Shown one piece after another: positions 1 through 8,913 of a stretch of DNA of 59,239 nt. The stretch is from positions 1-59,239 of IMG/VR virus record IMGVR_UViG_3300034064_000298. One strand, given 5' to 3'. The position numbers and the translations under genes were made by a program. This stretch comes from a virus. The notes beneath the pieces are model-generated. The model searched no databases and was not told the DNA's origin. It saw only the letters and a program-made list of their open reading frames with translations. Within the stretch, counting starts at the first letter, position 1, and each line of letters begins with the position of its first letter.

Positions 1-3000
1 ATTAACTTAGTAGCTTCTGATACGGTATATACTGGTAATGTCTCTGCTTCTGGTAATATTACTTCTAATATTATCACTGCGTCGAGTGCCAATATTACTA
101 CAGGCGAAGTTGGTAACTTAACAGTTAGTGGCACAACTAGTTTGGCTGGTAATATTATTAGTGACGTGGTTGTAAATGCCAACGTTACTGCGAATTACTT
201 TATAGGCGATGGTAGTCAGTTATCGAATATCTCAGCTAGTGGACTAGTGGGCGGATATACTAACGCTAATGTCGCGGCATACTTACCGGTATATACTGGC
301 AATATTACTGCAAATATTATTAGCACAACGGGCAATATTACCGGCGCGAATCTCAATACTGATGGTTCAATATTTGCTAATATATTATCAGGTAATACCA
401 TAAGCTCGTCTGGTAATATAGTATCAAACGGCACTTTTATTGGTACTAGCTTGCTTGTAAATGGTAATGCGAGCATTACTGGCAACGTTGAAATAACTGG
501 TAACTTAAACTATAATAGCGCACAAGATCTAATAGTAAGCGACCCGCTTATATTCATCGGCGCAAATAATACTGCGGATTTGCTTGACTTAGGCACGATT
601 GTAGAGTATGATACAGGTACGCAGCAATACGGCGGGTTTGTCCGAGATCACACTGATGGCACATGGCGCCTTTTCAGCGACTTGGTGACGATGCCGACTA
701 CGACTGTTGACTTTGCGAACGCCTCATACGCGCCTATCCAAGCCAGCGCGTTCATAGGCAACGGAGCCCAACTCACTGGCTTTGCGAACGTGGCTTTCAG
801 CGGGGAATATAATGACTTAGCGAATATACCAGTAATACCAACGACGACCAGTAACCTTATCAACGACTCGGGATATATTACTATCGGGAATGTTGCCAAC
901 TATTTGCCCACGTATGGCGGCAATATAAGCGGCACTATTACCACGAATAATCAACCATATATCAACCAGTTGGGCGTATTGTCGACTCTGAACGTAAGTG
1001 GGCTAACCACCACACACGCACTGTCGGTAACGGACCAGGCTACGGTGGGCAACTTAGTCGTCACTGGCAACGTGACACTGCCGGGCAACATCAACCAGAT
1101 ATCGGGCAACCAAGGTCAGTTCTTCGGTGACATATATGGCTTCGGCGCACTTTACGCTGGTGTGCCCTCTGGCTACGCAAACTTACCGGCTACTGTATTC
1201 CAAGTAACTGCTGACTACCCAGACTACGCCCAGATCAACTTCCAGAATATCAACCCTGGCAACGGCGCGAGTGCTGATTACGTGGTCACTGCCGACAACG
1301 GCACAAACAGCACCTACTTCGCTGACTTTGGTATAGCGTCTAGCGCGTTCGATGGGCTATCTCCAAACGCACTAGGCAACGTGGTCAAGGCAAACGACGC
1401 GTATCTCTACACGCTGGCTGACGGCAGCGCGAACGCTGGTGGCAACTTGATATTGGCTGCGGCTACCCCGACACGTTCAGTGATCGTAGCGGCAGGCGGC
1501 GGCACTTCGTCTGACGTAGTTGCTACCTTTAGCCCTGGTAACCTAAGTGTTACTGGTAATATAACCGGCTCATACTTATTCGGCAACGCTGCCTTCTTAA
1601 CTGGTTTACCAACACAATATAGTAATGCAAACGTAGCGGCATACTTACCGATATACACGGGCAATATTACGGCGAATACTATTAGTGCATCTGGCAACGT
1701 AACTGGCGCTAACTTAACAACAGCTGGTTTGGTTACTGCATCTGGTAATGTAACTGGCGGCAATATCAATACTGCTGGTTTAATATCAGCTAGTTTGGCT
1801 ACCGTATCTGGTAACGTTATAGGCGGTAACATAGTAACTGGTGGTTATGCTACTATTACTGGCAACGTTATTGCAGCGAATATTACTACAGGTGGTTTGA
1901 TATCTGCTGCGGGTAATATATTGACACTTAGTAACGCTTTGGTTAGTGGTTATGCTACTATTACTGGCAACGTTATTGGCGGTAATATTACTACAGCTGG
2001 TGAAGTAACTGCAACTGGTAATGTAACTGGTTCAAATATCAATACTGCTGGTTTAGCCACTATTACTGGTAATGTCATTGGTGGCAATATCAATACTGCT
2101 AATATAGTAACCGCCGGTGGTAATATTATTGGCGCTAACTTTGTAACTGCTGGCTTAGTAACTGCAGCTGGTAATGTAACTGGTGCAAATATCAATACTG
2201 CTGGACTAATAACTGCAACTGGCGGCATTACTGGCGGTTCATTCTCAACAGCTGGTTTTATTACTGCAACTGGCAATATTACCACTGCAGCGAACGTAAC
2301 TGCGTTGGGAGAGGCTAATATAACTGGCAACGTTATTGGCGGGAATATCACTACGGCTGGCTTAATAACTGCAACTGGTAATATCACCGGCGCTAACTTA
2401 GTAACAGCTGGAATAGCCACCATTACTGGTAATATACTGACAGCTAGTAACGTATTGGTTAGTGGTTATTCATCAACAACTGGTAATGTAACAGGCGCAA
2501 ATATCAATACTGCTGGCTTAATAACTGCAACTGGTAATATCACCGGCGGCAATATTATTACAGCGGGTGTATTATCCGTTGGTGGTAATATTATTGCCCC
2601 ATATCATATTGGTAATCTGGCAAATGGTACTTCTAGTATCAATATCGCTTCAGCGAATGCCAATATTCAGTTCATTGTTGCTAATACCAACGTAGGTACA
2701 CTATCTACTAATGCAGTCGCATTTGGTAATGGTGCAGGTGCAATACTACAAGGTAATACTAGTATTGCAATTGGTAATGCAGCAGGAAGCAATACTCAAG
2801 CTGCTAGTGCGATCGCTATTGGTAATAATGCAGGTGTTACTACACAGGGTGCTAATGCAATAGCTATTGGTAGATTAGCAGGCAATAATACCCAAGGCAC
2901 AAATGCTATTTCTATTGGACATAATTCTGGTAATGCGTTCCAGGGTGCAGGCGCTATAAGTATCGGTTCAGGCACAGGCTCGAATATTCAAGGCATAAAT

Positions 3001-5448
3001 TCTATTGCTATTGGTAATACCGCGGGTAATTATGTCCAACAAGGCAATAGTATTGCGATTGGGTATAATGCAGGTAATATCAACCAAGCCCAACTTAGTA
3101 TTGCTATGGGCTGGAATGCAGCAGGGTCTACTGTAACTGCAAATGGTAATGTGGTAGAGTTTAATGGTACTACGATGTCGATTCGAGGTACTTATGATAG
3201 AAACTTCATCGACACTATGTTACTATCGGGTAATGGCCTGGCAAATGCAACATACGTTACCGGCGTTTCTACTGGTGTATTCTCTAATGTGAAAATTGTT
3301 GGGAATGTACTTACATTAGCAGGGACGTTGACCAACTTCTACGCTCCGGTTGGTACGGTATTCTCTGGTAATACTATCACATTAGGAACGGTTGTAAGAG
3401 ACGTCAAGATAGCTACCATGCCTAACGCTTCCCTTAACGGCACTACACTGTCTGCTGGCACCGGAACCTCAGGTGAGCCTATTAGCGTTGGTATGTACCT
3501 AAACGCTTCAGGGTTAAGCCAAGGAGTTTACATTGTAAACAACATCAGTGGCAGCGGCGATAACTCTACATGGCAAGTTAGCCTATCTGGCGTCCTTTCG
3601 GCTAGAGCCTTTACCGGTAGATACTGGATAGTTGAACCTTCGCAGACCGTGAACGGGGTTAGTGCAAACATCATAAATTACGCGGTTAACCCAGCACATA
3701 CTGCAAATATAGCCAACGTTACAGGCTACACCGGCCAGGGAGTTCGCAGTATCGCTATCGGAGTCAGCGCCGGCGCAACATCGCAGCAATATAATTCAGT
3801 GGCTATCGGCTGGGCAGCTGGTCAAACAAACCAAAATTACAGCGCGGTTGCCATTGGACAAGGAGCTGGATCAACTTCTCAAGGAACTAACACGGTTGCA
3901 ATTGGCATAGGGGCCGGTGGAACTAATCAAGCAGGATCTGCGGTTGCAATTGGCCCTCAGGCTGGTGCGAACGCGCAAGGAGTTAACTCGGTTGCGATTG
4001 GTATCAACGCAGGAATCACAGGACAAGGACAGAACTCGGTAGCAGCAGGCACTAACGCAGGTTACACTAATCAAGGTATCCAATCGGTTGCTCTGGGACT
4101 AGGAGCTGGACAAACAACGCAAGGAGCGAGTTCGACTGCAGTTGGTGTATATGCCGGACAAACTGCACAAGGAGCGCAATCGGTTGCAATTGGAACCAGT
4201 GCAGGCACAGGTTCCCAAGGTGCCAGCTCAGTAGCTGTTGGCACAAATGCAGGAGCATCAGCTCAAGGAACATCTTCCGTTGCGATTGGACCCTTTGCAG
4301 CATATGTCACACAAGGTATATTCTCCACCGCGTTGGGTTCATATGCCGCATATGCAAACCAAGGTGCTCAAGCACACGCGATCGGATACACTTCAGGATA
4401 TCAAAATCAAGGATCTTCGTCAATAAGTATTGGCCATCAGGCCGCAACTTACTACCAGCTACCAAACTCGATAGCAATTGGGTTCCAAGCCGGTCAGAAC
4501 TATCAAGGAGCTCAGTCGATAGCCATCGGCACAGGTGCTGGTAAAGTGCCACAAGGCAATAATAGCATCGCAATAGGAACAGGAACTTGTTTTGCTGCGC
4601 TGAGTGCTTACGGCAACGTGTCTAACATTTCAGGCAACTTGTTGTCTATGGGAGGCAACCTATTCGCTGGTAACATCACGGTAGGCATGACAGTAACTGG
4701 TGCAGGTATAGTTGGCGGAACAAGAATCACTGCTCTTGGCACAGGTACAGGTAATGCTGGTACATACTTCGTGAACATATCGCAGAATGTTGCCAATACC
4801 ACTATTACCACTTACACAACTCAGGGTTCCAATACTGTATCGCTTGGATATCAAGCAGGGTATCAAGATCAAGGCAACAACGCTGTTGCTATCGGCTACC
4901 GAGCAGGTTATGCCAACCAATCAGCTAACTCAATAATCATTAACGCTGCCACAAACGCGCTGGATAGTACCTCTCCAGGACTATACGTCAATCCAGTACG
5001 CAGTGATTCTAGCAATACGACCAACTTTGTGTTCTATAATACTTCCTCAAAAGAGGTAAGCTATTCGAATGTTATAACTAATATCGCTGCCAATAGTATA
5101 ACAGGTACTGCTGCCAATAACGCGGTTACTATCGTAAGCTACAAATATGTTGTAACTACATCCTCGTATTCTGCGATATACACACCTGATCTAAGTGTTG
5201 GAACGGTGTTCAAGCTGACGTTGACGAATAATATTACCTTCAATAACTTTGGAGGCACTCCGCAAGCAGGTCAGTATGCGACATTTATATTCACTCAAGA
5301 TGCGACTGGTAATCGCACACTGACTTCGACGATGAAATTTGCAGGGGGTGTTAAGACACTGAGTACAGCAGGAGGAGCAGTAGATATTATGTATGTGTTC
5401 TTTGATGGAACAACATACTACGCAACATTAATGAAAGGATTCTCGTAA
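1..5448 (+). CDS. Giant repetitive tail fibre/adhesin, 5'-truncated by window edge
   Basis: The frame is open from base 1, so the start lies to the left; about 1815 residues are visible. Sections in order: short beta-helix-like repeats (SGNITG / NINTAG type, bases 1-500); a unique region with the fibre motif FSGEYNDLANIP (520-1540); many 13-16 residue repeats of the type TGNVTGANINTAGLITA (1560-2600); two long blocks of YadA-head-like repeats SIAIGxxAGxxxQG (about 2700-3120 and 3740-4590, with a short third at 4840-4920), separated by inserted beta-rich domains (3120-3730 and 4590-4830); and a C-terminal region ending TTYYATLMKGFS. Such repeats form trimeric beta-rolls in adhesins and fibres, so a receptor-binding fibre is inferred. 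No peptidase S74 chaperone domain is evident. Codon use differs between blocks, suggesting mosaic assembly. Convergent hairpins follow. Confidence 0.85.
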   Translation: MNLVASDTVYTGNVSASGNITSNIITASSANITTGEVGNLTVSGTTSLAGNIISDVVVNANVTANYFIGDGSQLSNISASGLVGGYTNANVAAYLPVYTGNITANIISTTGNITGANLNTDGSIFANILSGNTISSSGNIVSNGTFIGTSLLVNGNASITGNVEITGNLNYNSAQDLIVSDPLIFIGANNTADLLDLGTIVEYDTGTQQYGGFVRDHTDGTWRLFSDLVTMPTTTVDFANASYAPIQASAFIGNGAQLTGFANVAFSGEYNDLANIPVIPTTTSNLINDSGYITIGNVANYLPTYGGNISGTITTNNQPYINQLGVLSTLNVSGLTTTHALSVTDQATVGNLVVTGNVTLPGNINQISGNQGQFFGDIYGFGALYAGVPSGYANLPATVFQVTADYPDYAQINFQNINPGNGASADYVVTADNGTNSTYFADFGIASSAFDGLSPNALGNVVKANDAYLYTLADGSANAGGNLILAAATPTRSVIVAAGGGTSSDVVATFSPGNLSVTGNITGSYLFGNAAFLTGLPTQYSNANVAAYLPIYTGNITANTISASGNVTGANLTTAGLVTASGNVTGGNINTAGLISASLATVSGNVIGGNIVTGGYATITGNVIAANITTGGLISAAGNILTLSNALVSGYATITGNVIGGNITTAGEVTATGNVTGSNINTAGLATITGNVIGGNINTANIVTAGGNIIGANFVTAGLVTAAGNVTGANINTAGLITATGGITGGSFSTAGFITATGNITTAANVTALGEANITGNVIGGNITTAGLITATGNITGANLVTAGIATITGNILTASNVLVSGYSSTTGNVTGANINTAGLITATGNITGGNIITAGVLSVGGNIIAPYHIGNLANGTSSINIASANANIQFIVANTNVGTLSTNAVAFGNGAGAILQGNTSIAIGNAAGSNTQAASAIAIGNNAGVTTQGANAIAIGRLAGNNTQGTNAISIGHNSGNAFQGAGAISIGSGTGSNIQGINSIAIGNTAGNYVQQGNSIAIGYNAGNINQAQLSIAMGWNAAGSTVTANGNVVEFNGTTMSIRGTYDRNFIDTMLLSGNGLANATYVTGVSTGVFSNVKIVGNVLTLAGTLTNFYAPVGTVFSGNTITLGTVVRDVKIATMPNASLNGTTLSAGTGTSGEPISVGMYLNASGLSQGVYIVNNISGSGDNSTWQVSLSGVLSARAFTGRYWIVEPSQTVNGVSANIINYAVNPAHTANIANVTGYTGQGVRSIAIGVSAGATSQQYNSVAIGWAAGQTNQNYSAVAIGQGAGSTSQGTNTVAIGIGAGGTNQAGSAVAIGPQAGANAQGVNSVAIGINAGITGQGQNSVAAGTNAGYTNQGIQSVALGLGAGQTTQGASSTAVGVYAGQTAQGAQSVAIGTSAGTGSQGASSVAVGTNAGASAQGTSSVAIGPFAAYVTQGIFSTALGSYAAYANQGAQAHAIGYTSGYQNQGSSSISIGHQAATYYQLPNSIAIGFQAGQNYQGAQSIAIGTGAGKVPQGNNSIAIGTGTCFAALSAYGNVSNISGNLLSMGGNLFAGNITVGMTVTGAGIVGGTRITALGTGTGNAGTYFVNISQNVANTTITTYTTQGSNTVSLGYQAGYQDQGNNAVAIGYRAGYANQSANSIIINAATNALDSTSPGLYVNPVRSDSSNTTNFVFYNTSSKEVSYSNVITNIAANSITGTAANNAVTIVSYKYVVTTSSYSAIYTPDLSVGTVFKLTLTNNITFNNFGGTPQAGQYATFIFTQDATGNRTLTSTMKFAGGVKTLSTAGGAVDIMYVFFDGTTYYATLMKGFS

Positions 5449-5460
5449 TAGTCATTATAT

Positions 5461-5489
5461 CGGGTTAAGGTATTTAATATCTTAACCCG
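5461..5489. terminator. Hairpin after the fibre gene
   Basis: Inverted repeat CGGGTTAAG / CTTAACCCG extends to almost a full stem with one G-U pair. It begins 12 bases after the fibre stop codon. There is no clear T-run, so it may act as an mRNA 3' stabiliser or a weak terminator. Confidence 0.45.
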
Positions 5490-5565
5490 AATCAATGTTT
5501 CGATCTAAGTGAAAGACGAGAAGTTATTAACTGCTATAACAATACATAGTGGCAACTATGCGACT

Positions 5566-5603
5566 CCAGAACTGAAGACTACTCTGAGTCTTCAGTTTTC
5601 TGG
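5566..5603 (+). terminator. Rho-independent terminator between convergent genes
   Basis: ACTGAAGACT, loop ACTCTG, AGTCTTCAGT, then TTTTC; outer bases CCAGA/TCTGG extend the stem. It lies between the plus-strand fibre gene and the minus-strand genes ending at 5638. The T-run favours termination of fibre transcripts. Confidence 0.65.
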
Positions 5604-5637
5604 TTATCCAGTAAAATCTTCATGATTTCCAGTCGCG

Positions 5638-5874
5638 TCAGTCGCTCACCCTTTCGACAATCCAGCCCATTTCCTCACAGAACGCCACCGCTTCTTCTTT
5701 AGAATCAAACGAATCAAACCAAAACCCGTTCGAATCGATATCAGCCCCGTCAATTACTGCCCACTGAGGTTCACCTAGATCGTGGTTATAGTCGATGAAT
5801 ACAGTGAAAGCGGTACGTCCTACTCTCTTTAAGGCTTCTTTGTACGTAGAGCTAGATATAACATCGTTTGCCAT
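5638..5874 (-). CDS. Small acidic protein of unknown function
   Basis: 78 residues, not recognised. The start is supported by GGAG seven bases upstream of ATG. The middle and C-terminus are acidic and aromatic (FWFDSFDSKEEAVAFCEEMGW), with the look of a small alpha/beta domain. It is the last gene of a short early unit that begins at the promoter near 6250, and it faces the fibre gene's terminator. Its place among small early-promoter genes suggests a host-takeover accessory role, but nothing in the sequence defines a function. Confidence 0.75.
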   Translation of the reverse strand: MANDVISSSTYKEALKRVGRTAFTVFIDYNHDLGEPQWAVIDGADIDSNGFWFDSFDSKEEAVAFCEEMGWIVERVSD

Positions 5875-5891
5875 ACAGTTACTCCGGTAGC

Positions 5892-6206
5892 TTATAGGTA
5901 GTTCATGATTTCTGAGTTATAGCGCTGAGTTGTCTCAGCATCGAAACTCCAGTTTCTCCAGCTGAACTCTGCCAATGTCAGTCTTTTGACTCTTTTCGTT
6001 TCGTATTTTGGTCGAATGGTGACGCGTTTCTCAGTTATCTGAACGATCTCGCCAGTGTATGCTAGGTTGAAAGAATCGTAGATCGCTGTGTCGCCAATCT
6101 CAAACATCGTAGGAGTAGAACCATTTCGGCTTACGCTGATCCACTTTTTAGGCTCAAATTCAACCGTGTATGTCTCGCGACCGTCGCAGATAGTGATATT
6201 GGGCAT
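5892..6206 (-). CDS. Early small protein of unknown function
   Basis: 104 residues, not recognised, predicted beta-rich (alternating segments such as YTGEIVQITEKRVTIRP, reminiscent of a small SH3-like barrel). Start chosen from CTGGAGAAAGAAA-ATG. It carries the same promoter-leader module (TTGACA, TATACT, ACACCCATAGA leader) found repeatedly 45 kb away in the MORN-like array, so it belongs to the same early regulon. Confidence 0.75.
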   Translation of the reverse strand: MPNITICDGRETYTVEFEPKKWISVSRNGSTPTMFEIGDTAIYDSFNLAYTGEIVQITEKRVTIRPKYETKRVKRLTLAEFSWRNWSFDAETTQRYNSEIMNYL

Positions 6207-6239
6207 TTTCTTTCTCCAGTTGTTTGTCTCTATGGGTGT

Positions 6240-6267
6240 AGTATAGCAGGTGGCGAAGAGGTGTCAA
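6240..6267 (-). promoter_or_regulatory. Sigma70-like early promoter
   Basis: TTGACA (6262-6267), 16-base spacer, TATACT (6240-6245). Drives the gene starting at 6206; followed by the reiterated leader ACACCCATAGAGACAAAC. Confidence 0.75.
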
Positions 6268-6270
6268 ACT

Positions 6271-6471
6271 TTATTTTGAAGAATTTACATCCCAAATGTT
6301 TGGGACTTCCTTGAACTTGCGACCGGAGCGATCAATATTCATTCCTTTTGGTAGTAACCGTAGTTCATTGTTTGCCACGTAGGCATATATTTTAGTTTTG
6401 GAGTCCTCGAAAATATAGATGTGGTTTGGAGTGCTACCAGGCCATTGTGTTATTTCTTGGAGTGCGATCAT
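6271..6471 (-). CDS. Small protein of unknown function
   Basis: 66 residues, unrecognised, mixed beta/alpha (HIYIFEDSKTKIYAYVANNE). Its ATG overlaps the TGA of the preceding 44-residue gene (ATGA), so translation is probably coupled. The stop codon lies a few bases before the next promoter's -35 box. Confidence 0.7.
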   Translation of the reverse strand: MIALQEITQWPGSTPNHIYIFEDSKTKIYAYVANNELRLLPKGMNIDRSGRKFKEVPNIWDVNSSK

Positions 6472-6602
6472 GCGAAAATCCTCTGGTCCGAAGACCTAGA
6501 CTGATGTTTAGGTCTTCGTTGGTATGTGTTTTTCCTATCACGTTGAACAGTTGCTTTGTTGAACTGTCTAGCGTATTTTGCTACCAGGTTTTTTACTTTC
6601 AT
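6468..6602 (-). CDS. Short basic protein (44 aa)
   Basis: ATG preceded by GGAGAAAAGCG (good ribosome site) and a sigma70-like promoter directly upstream. The product is very basic (many Lys/Arg, KYARQFNKATVQRDRKN), so nucleic-acid or ribosome binding is possible but unproven. It ends in an ATGA overlap with the next gene, which supports it being real. Confidence 0.65.
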   Translation of the reverse strand: MKVKNLVAKYARQFNKATVQRDRKNTYQRRPKHQSRSSDQRIFA

Positions 6603-6631
6603 CGCTTTTCTCCATTGATTAATTTCTGTCT

Positions 6632-6660
6632 AGTATACAGACAAGATCATGGATTGTCAA
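6632..6660 (-). promoter_or_regulatory. Sigma70-like early promoter
   Basis: TTGACA (6655-6660), 17-base spacer, TATACT (6632-6637), upstream of the 44-residue gene and downstream of the clpP stop. Confidence 0.75.
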
Positions 6661-6668
6661 CCTATAAG

Positions 6669-7262
6669 TCAAAAACTGTTGCGATCAGTGATGACTTTGT
6701 CTGCCAGTCCATATTCAACGGTTTCGGTAGCTGGCAATACCGTATCCCTATCCATGTCTCGTTCAAGAACGTCGTATTCTTTGCCGGTGTTGCCGACGTA
6801 AATCTCAGTCAGTCTCTTTTTCAGTCGGACTATTTCGTTGGCTCTGATAACGATGTCTGACGCTTGACCCTCTGCTCCACCCATTGGTTGATGAATGAGA
6901 TGGCTGGCATTGGGTAGTATGTACCGTTTGCCCTTCGCACCAGAACTTGCAATGACTGAGCCCATTGATGCAGCTTGGCCATATACCACGGTCACGACGT
7001 CGCATTTTATGAAATTCATAGTGTCTACTATACCCAACCCTGCGGTTACATGCCCACCTGGACTGTTGACGTATAGGATGATATCGCTATCAGGATCTTC
7101 GGCCTCAAGGAATAGCAGCTGCGACACGATCAAGCTGGCACTCTGGCTATTGACGTCTGTGTCTAACATCACGATGCGATCCTTCAGAAGCCTACTATAA
7201 ATATCGTATGATCGTTCACCCTTGCTAGTCTGCTCGACGACCATTGGCACTAAACTTGGCAT
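6669..7262 (-). CDS. clpP: ClpP-like serine protease
   Basis: 197 residues, the normal length for mature ClpP. The catalytic triad is visible: S99 in GQAASMGS, H124 in HLIHQPMGG, and D173 in [11 protein letters not shown], followed by the typical [10 protein letters not shown] end. The oxyanion-hole segment NSPGG (66-70) is intact. ClpP forms a tetradecamer fed by ClpA/ClpX-type unfoldases; none is encoded here, so host ATPases would be the partners. Other phages use ClpP-fold proteases as prohead proteases, but this copy is not next to capsid genes and has its own strong early-type promoter. A phage ClpS is encoded 5 kb away, which makes modulation of host proteolysis the more attractive reading. 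Confidence 0.93.
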   Translation of the reverse strand: MPSLVPMVVEQTSKGERSYDIYSRLLKDRIVMLDTDVNSQSASLIVSQLLFLEAEDPDSDIILYVNSPGGHVTAGLGIVDTMNFIKCDVVTVVYGQAASMGSVIASSGAKGKRYILPNASHLIHQPMGGAEGQASDIVIRANEIVRLKKRLTEIYVGNTGKEYDVLERDMDRDTVLPATETVEYGLADKVITDRNSF

Positions 7263-7300
7263 AAAATTCTCCTTAAATAGATTGTGGGAAAGCCCCTGTC

Positions 7301-7329
7301 ATTATACAACGACAAGGGCGCAAAGTCAA
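7301..7329 (-). promoter_or_regulatory. Strong sigma70-like promoter of clpP
   Basis: TTGACT (7324-7329), 17-base spacer, TATAAT (7301-7306). The stop codon TGA of the upstream gene lies inside the -35 hexamer. Confidence 0.8.
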
Positions 7330-8900
7330 GAGTATTTTACAAGATATTGAAGACGGCGGAGCGAGGACTCATTGAGTGCATCTTCGTCCGGTTCAGGCAG
7401 TGACTCAGTTTCGTCACTCGGCTTTTCTCCTGCTACCTTTTTATTGAGTGGCGCAGGTTCAGCTTTTGGAATATCCAACTTTTTAGGAACGTCGGGAGAT
7501 TTTTCTTTTGCTACGGTAGATTCTTTTTGGTGATATGCAAATGCTCCAACGTCCTCAAGTTCTTGTTTCATTTTCTTCATGCTGCTTACCATACCCTTCA
7601 TGAGAGTTCGATCGTAGGCATCTGCGTTTTGCAATTCTTTCGTTTTGTCTTTTATACCAGAGGACATAGTGGTGAAGACTTTTTCAAACTTTTTATCCAG
7701 TTTAGGTGGAAGATTCATTCGGATAGATTTGTATGCTTGGAATAGAGACGAATATTCGTCTTTGAGTTCCGCTAGTATCTTCAGCGAGTCTTGTCGCTTT
7801 TGCGATCTGATTTCCATTTCTTCGCCTGTTCTAGCACCTTTTAGTCCGAGTGCAATGTAACCATCAGGATAAGCAAATGTTCCTCTACCTCTACTCAGTA
7901 CCGGCTGCATTGCAGCATTGTCTGGAATAGTATCACCGTCGACGAAGTTGCAGTACTCGAGGGTATGAACGTTCTTAGTGTTGATTATAAGAACGCTATC
8001 CCATCCACTGTTTGCCTTATTCATGTTGACTACGGAACTTGACCATACCTTATCGGCGTCGCTTGAACCCAACGACTTGAGAACCTTTCTAGCCATTTCG
8101 GACGAGTCTTTGACCTTGTAAATCTTGGAAATGTAGTCGTTCATCAATCTGACTGCAGCGTCTTCGCCCTTGCTTTTTTCTAGCTTTTTCCAAAACTCTG
8201 GAAACCATCCTTTGGTTAGTCGAGGCGATTTATCCGTGTCTTCCAGCTGCCATCCATTCTTGTTAGCTATCTCTTTCAGACCATCGTTTAGCGTGTCAGC
8301 CACGCGACTCTCCGCGCCCTGGCCCGCCTTTTCATCACTAGCTGAACTCTTCAGTCCACTACCTGTGCTTTTTATCTCCAGGTACCAGCCATCCAAACTG
8401 ACATCAGCACCTTCCGCACTCGGAACCTTAGAAGCATTCAAGCCATAGATCAGAAAGAACAGCTCACCTGCCCCCTGTCCACTAGCTGTAGCCGCAGAAT
8501 ATTGCATGATATCGGGAAGGGTTTCTTGAAACACCTCATTGCTTCGCATCTTGGATGGAACCAACTCTAGGATACTTCCCTTGCCGGATTTCTCGAAGTG
8601 CGAAGGTCCTATCTTCATGCTGGGATCGTTCAGCAGCACAAAGTATTCCTTTAGACTTTTATATCCAAAATGCTTGGAGTTGATAGTCCTATTGAAGAAG
8701 TCCCAACTCTTAGAGTCAAGATTGCTCAACGCCTGTTTTTTGATCAAGCTGATATTATCATCGACTTCGGACCTACGAAGATGCGTCTCGATGCTACTCA
8801 GAGTTTTTGCATCCTCGATATCGTCCAACTTGCTTATTAGCTCGATGAGTTCAGACTTAGATATTTCAAATAAATTGTACAACTTATGATCTCCATTCAT
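7326..8900 (-). CDS. Late-promoter PD-(D/E)XK-like nuclease candidate
   Basis: 524 residues from the ATG at 8900, chosen because a GATAAATA late motif ends five bases before it; there is no Shine-Dalgarno, so other starts (TTG at 8915, or TTG six codons downstream behind GGAG) remain possible. Around residues 141-185 it shows GQGAGELFFL (E146), D166/D170, then YLEIKSTG (E175, K177): the order E...D...ExK of PD-(D/E)XK nucleases. The rest is helical, with a low-complexity Pro/Lys/Glu tail. It lies immediately downstream of a Dam methylase. A late-expressed nuclease-like or virion-associated protein is inferred; exact function unknown. Confidence 0.6.
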   Translation of the reverse strand: MNGDHKLYNLFEISKSELIELISKLDDIEDAKTLSSIETHLRRSEVDDNISLIKKQALSNLDSKSWDFFNRTINSKHFGYKSLKEYFVLLNDPSMKIGPSHFEKSGKGSILELVPSKMRSNEVFQETLPDIMQYSAATASGQGAGELFFLIYGLNASKVPSAEGADVSLDGWYLEIKSTGSGLKSSASDEKAGQGAESRVADTLNDGLKEIANKNGWQLEDTDKSPRLTKGWFPEFWKKLEKSKGEDAAVRLMNDYISKIYKVKDSSEMARKVLKSLGSSDADKVWSSSVVNMNKANSGWDSVLIINTKNVHTLEYCNFVDGDTIPDNAAMQPVLSRGRGTFAYPDGYIALGLKGARTGEEMEIRSQKRQDSLKILAELKDEYSSLFQAYKSIRMNLPPKLDKKFEKVFTTMSSGIKDKTKELQNADAYDRTLMKGMVSSMKKMKQELEDVGAFAYHQKESTVAKEKSPDVPKKLDIPKAEPAPLNKKVAGEKPSDETESLPEPDEDALNESSLRRLQYLVKYS

Positions 8901-8905
8901 TCTGG

Positions 8906-8913
8906 TATTTATC
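8906..8913 (-). promoter_or_regulatory. T4-type late promoter motif
   Basis: GATAAATA followed by CCAGA then ATG; the preceding TGA of dam is part of it (TGATAAATAC). Confidence 0.65.

Noticed and set aside
1407-2423. Minus-strand Pro/Val/Ile-rich open frames under the fibre gene
   Set aside because: Antisense shadow of the fibre's Gly/Asn/Thr repeats; no start signals.
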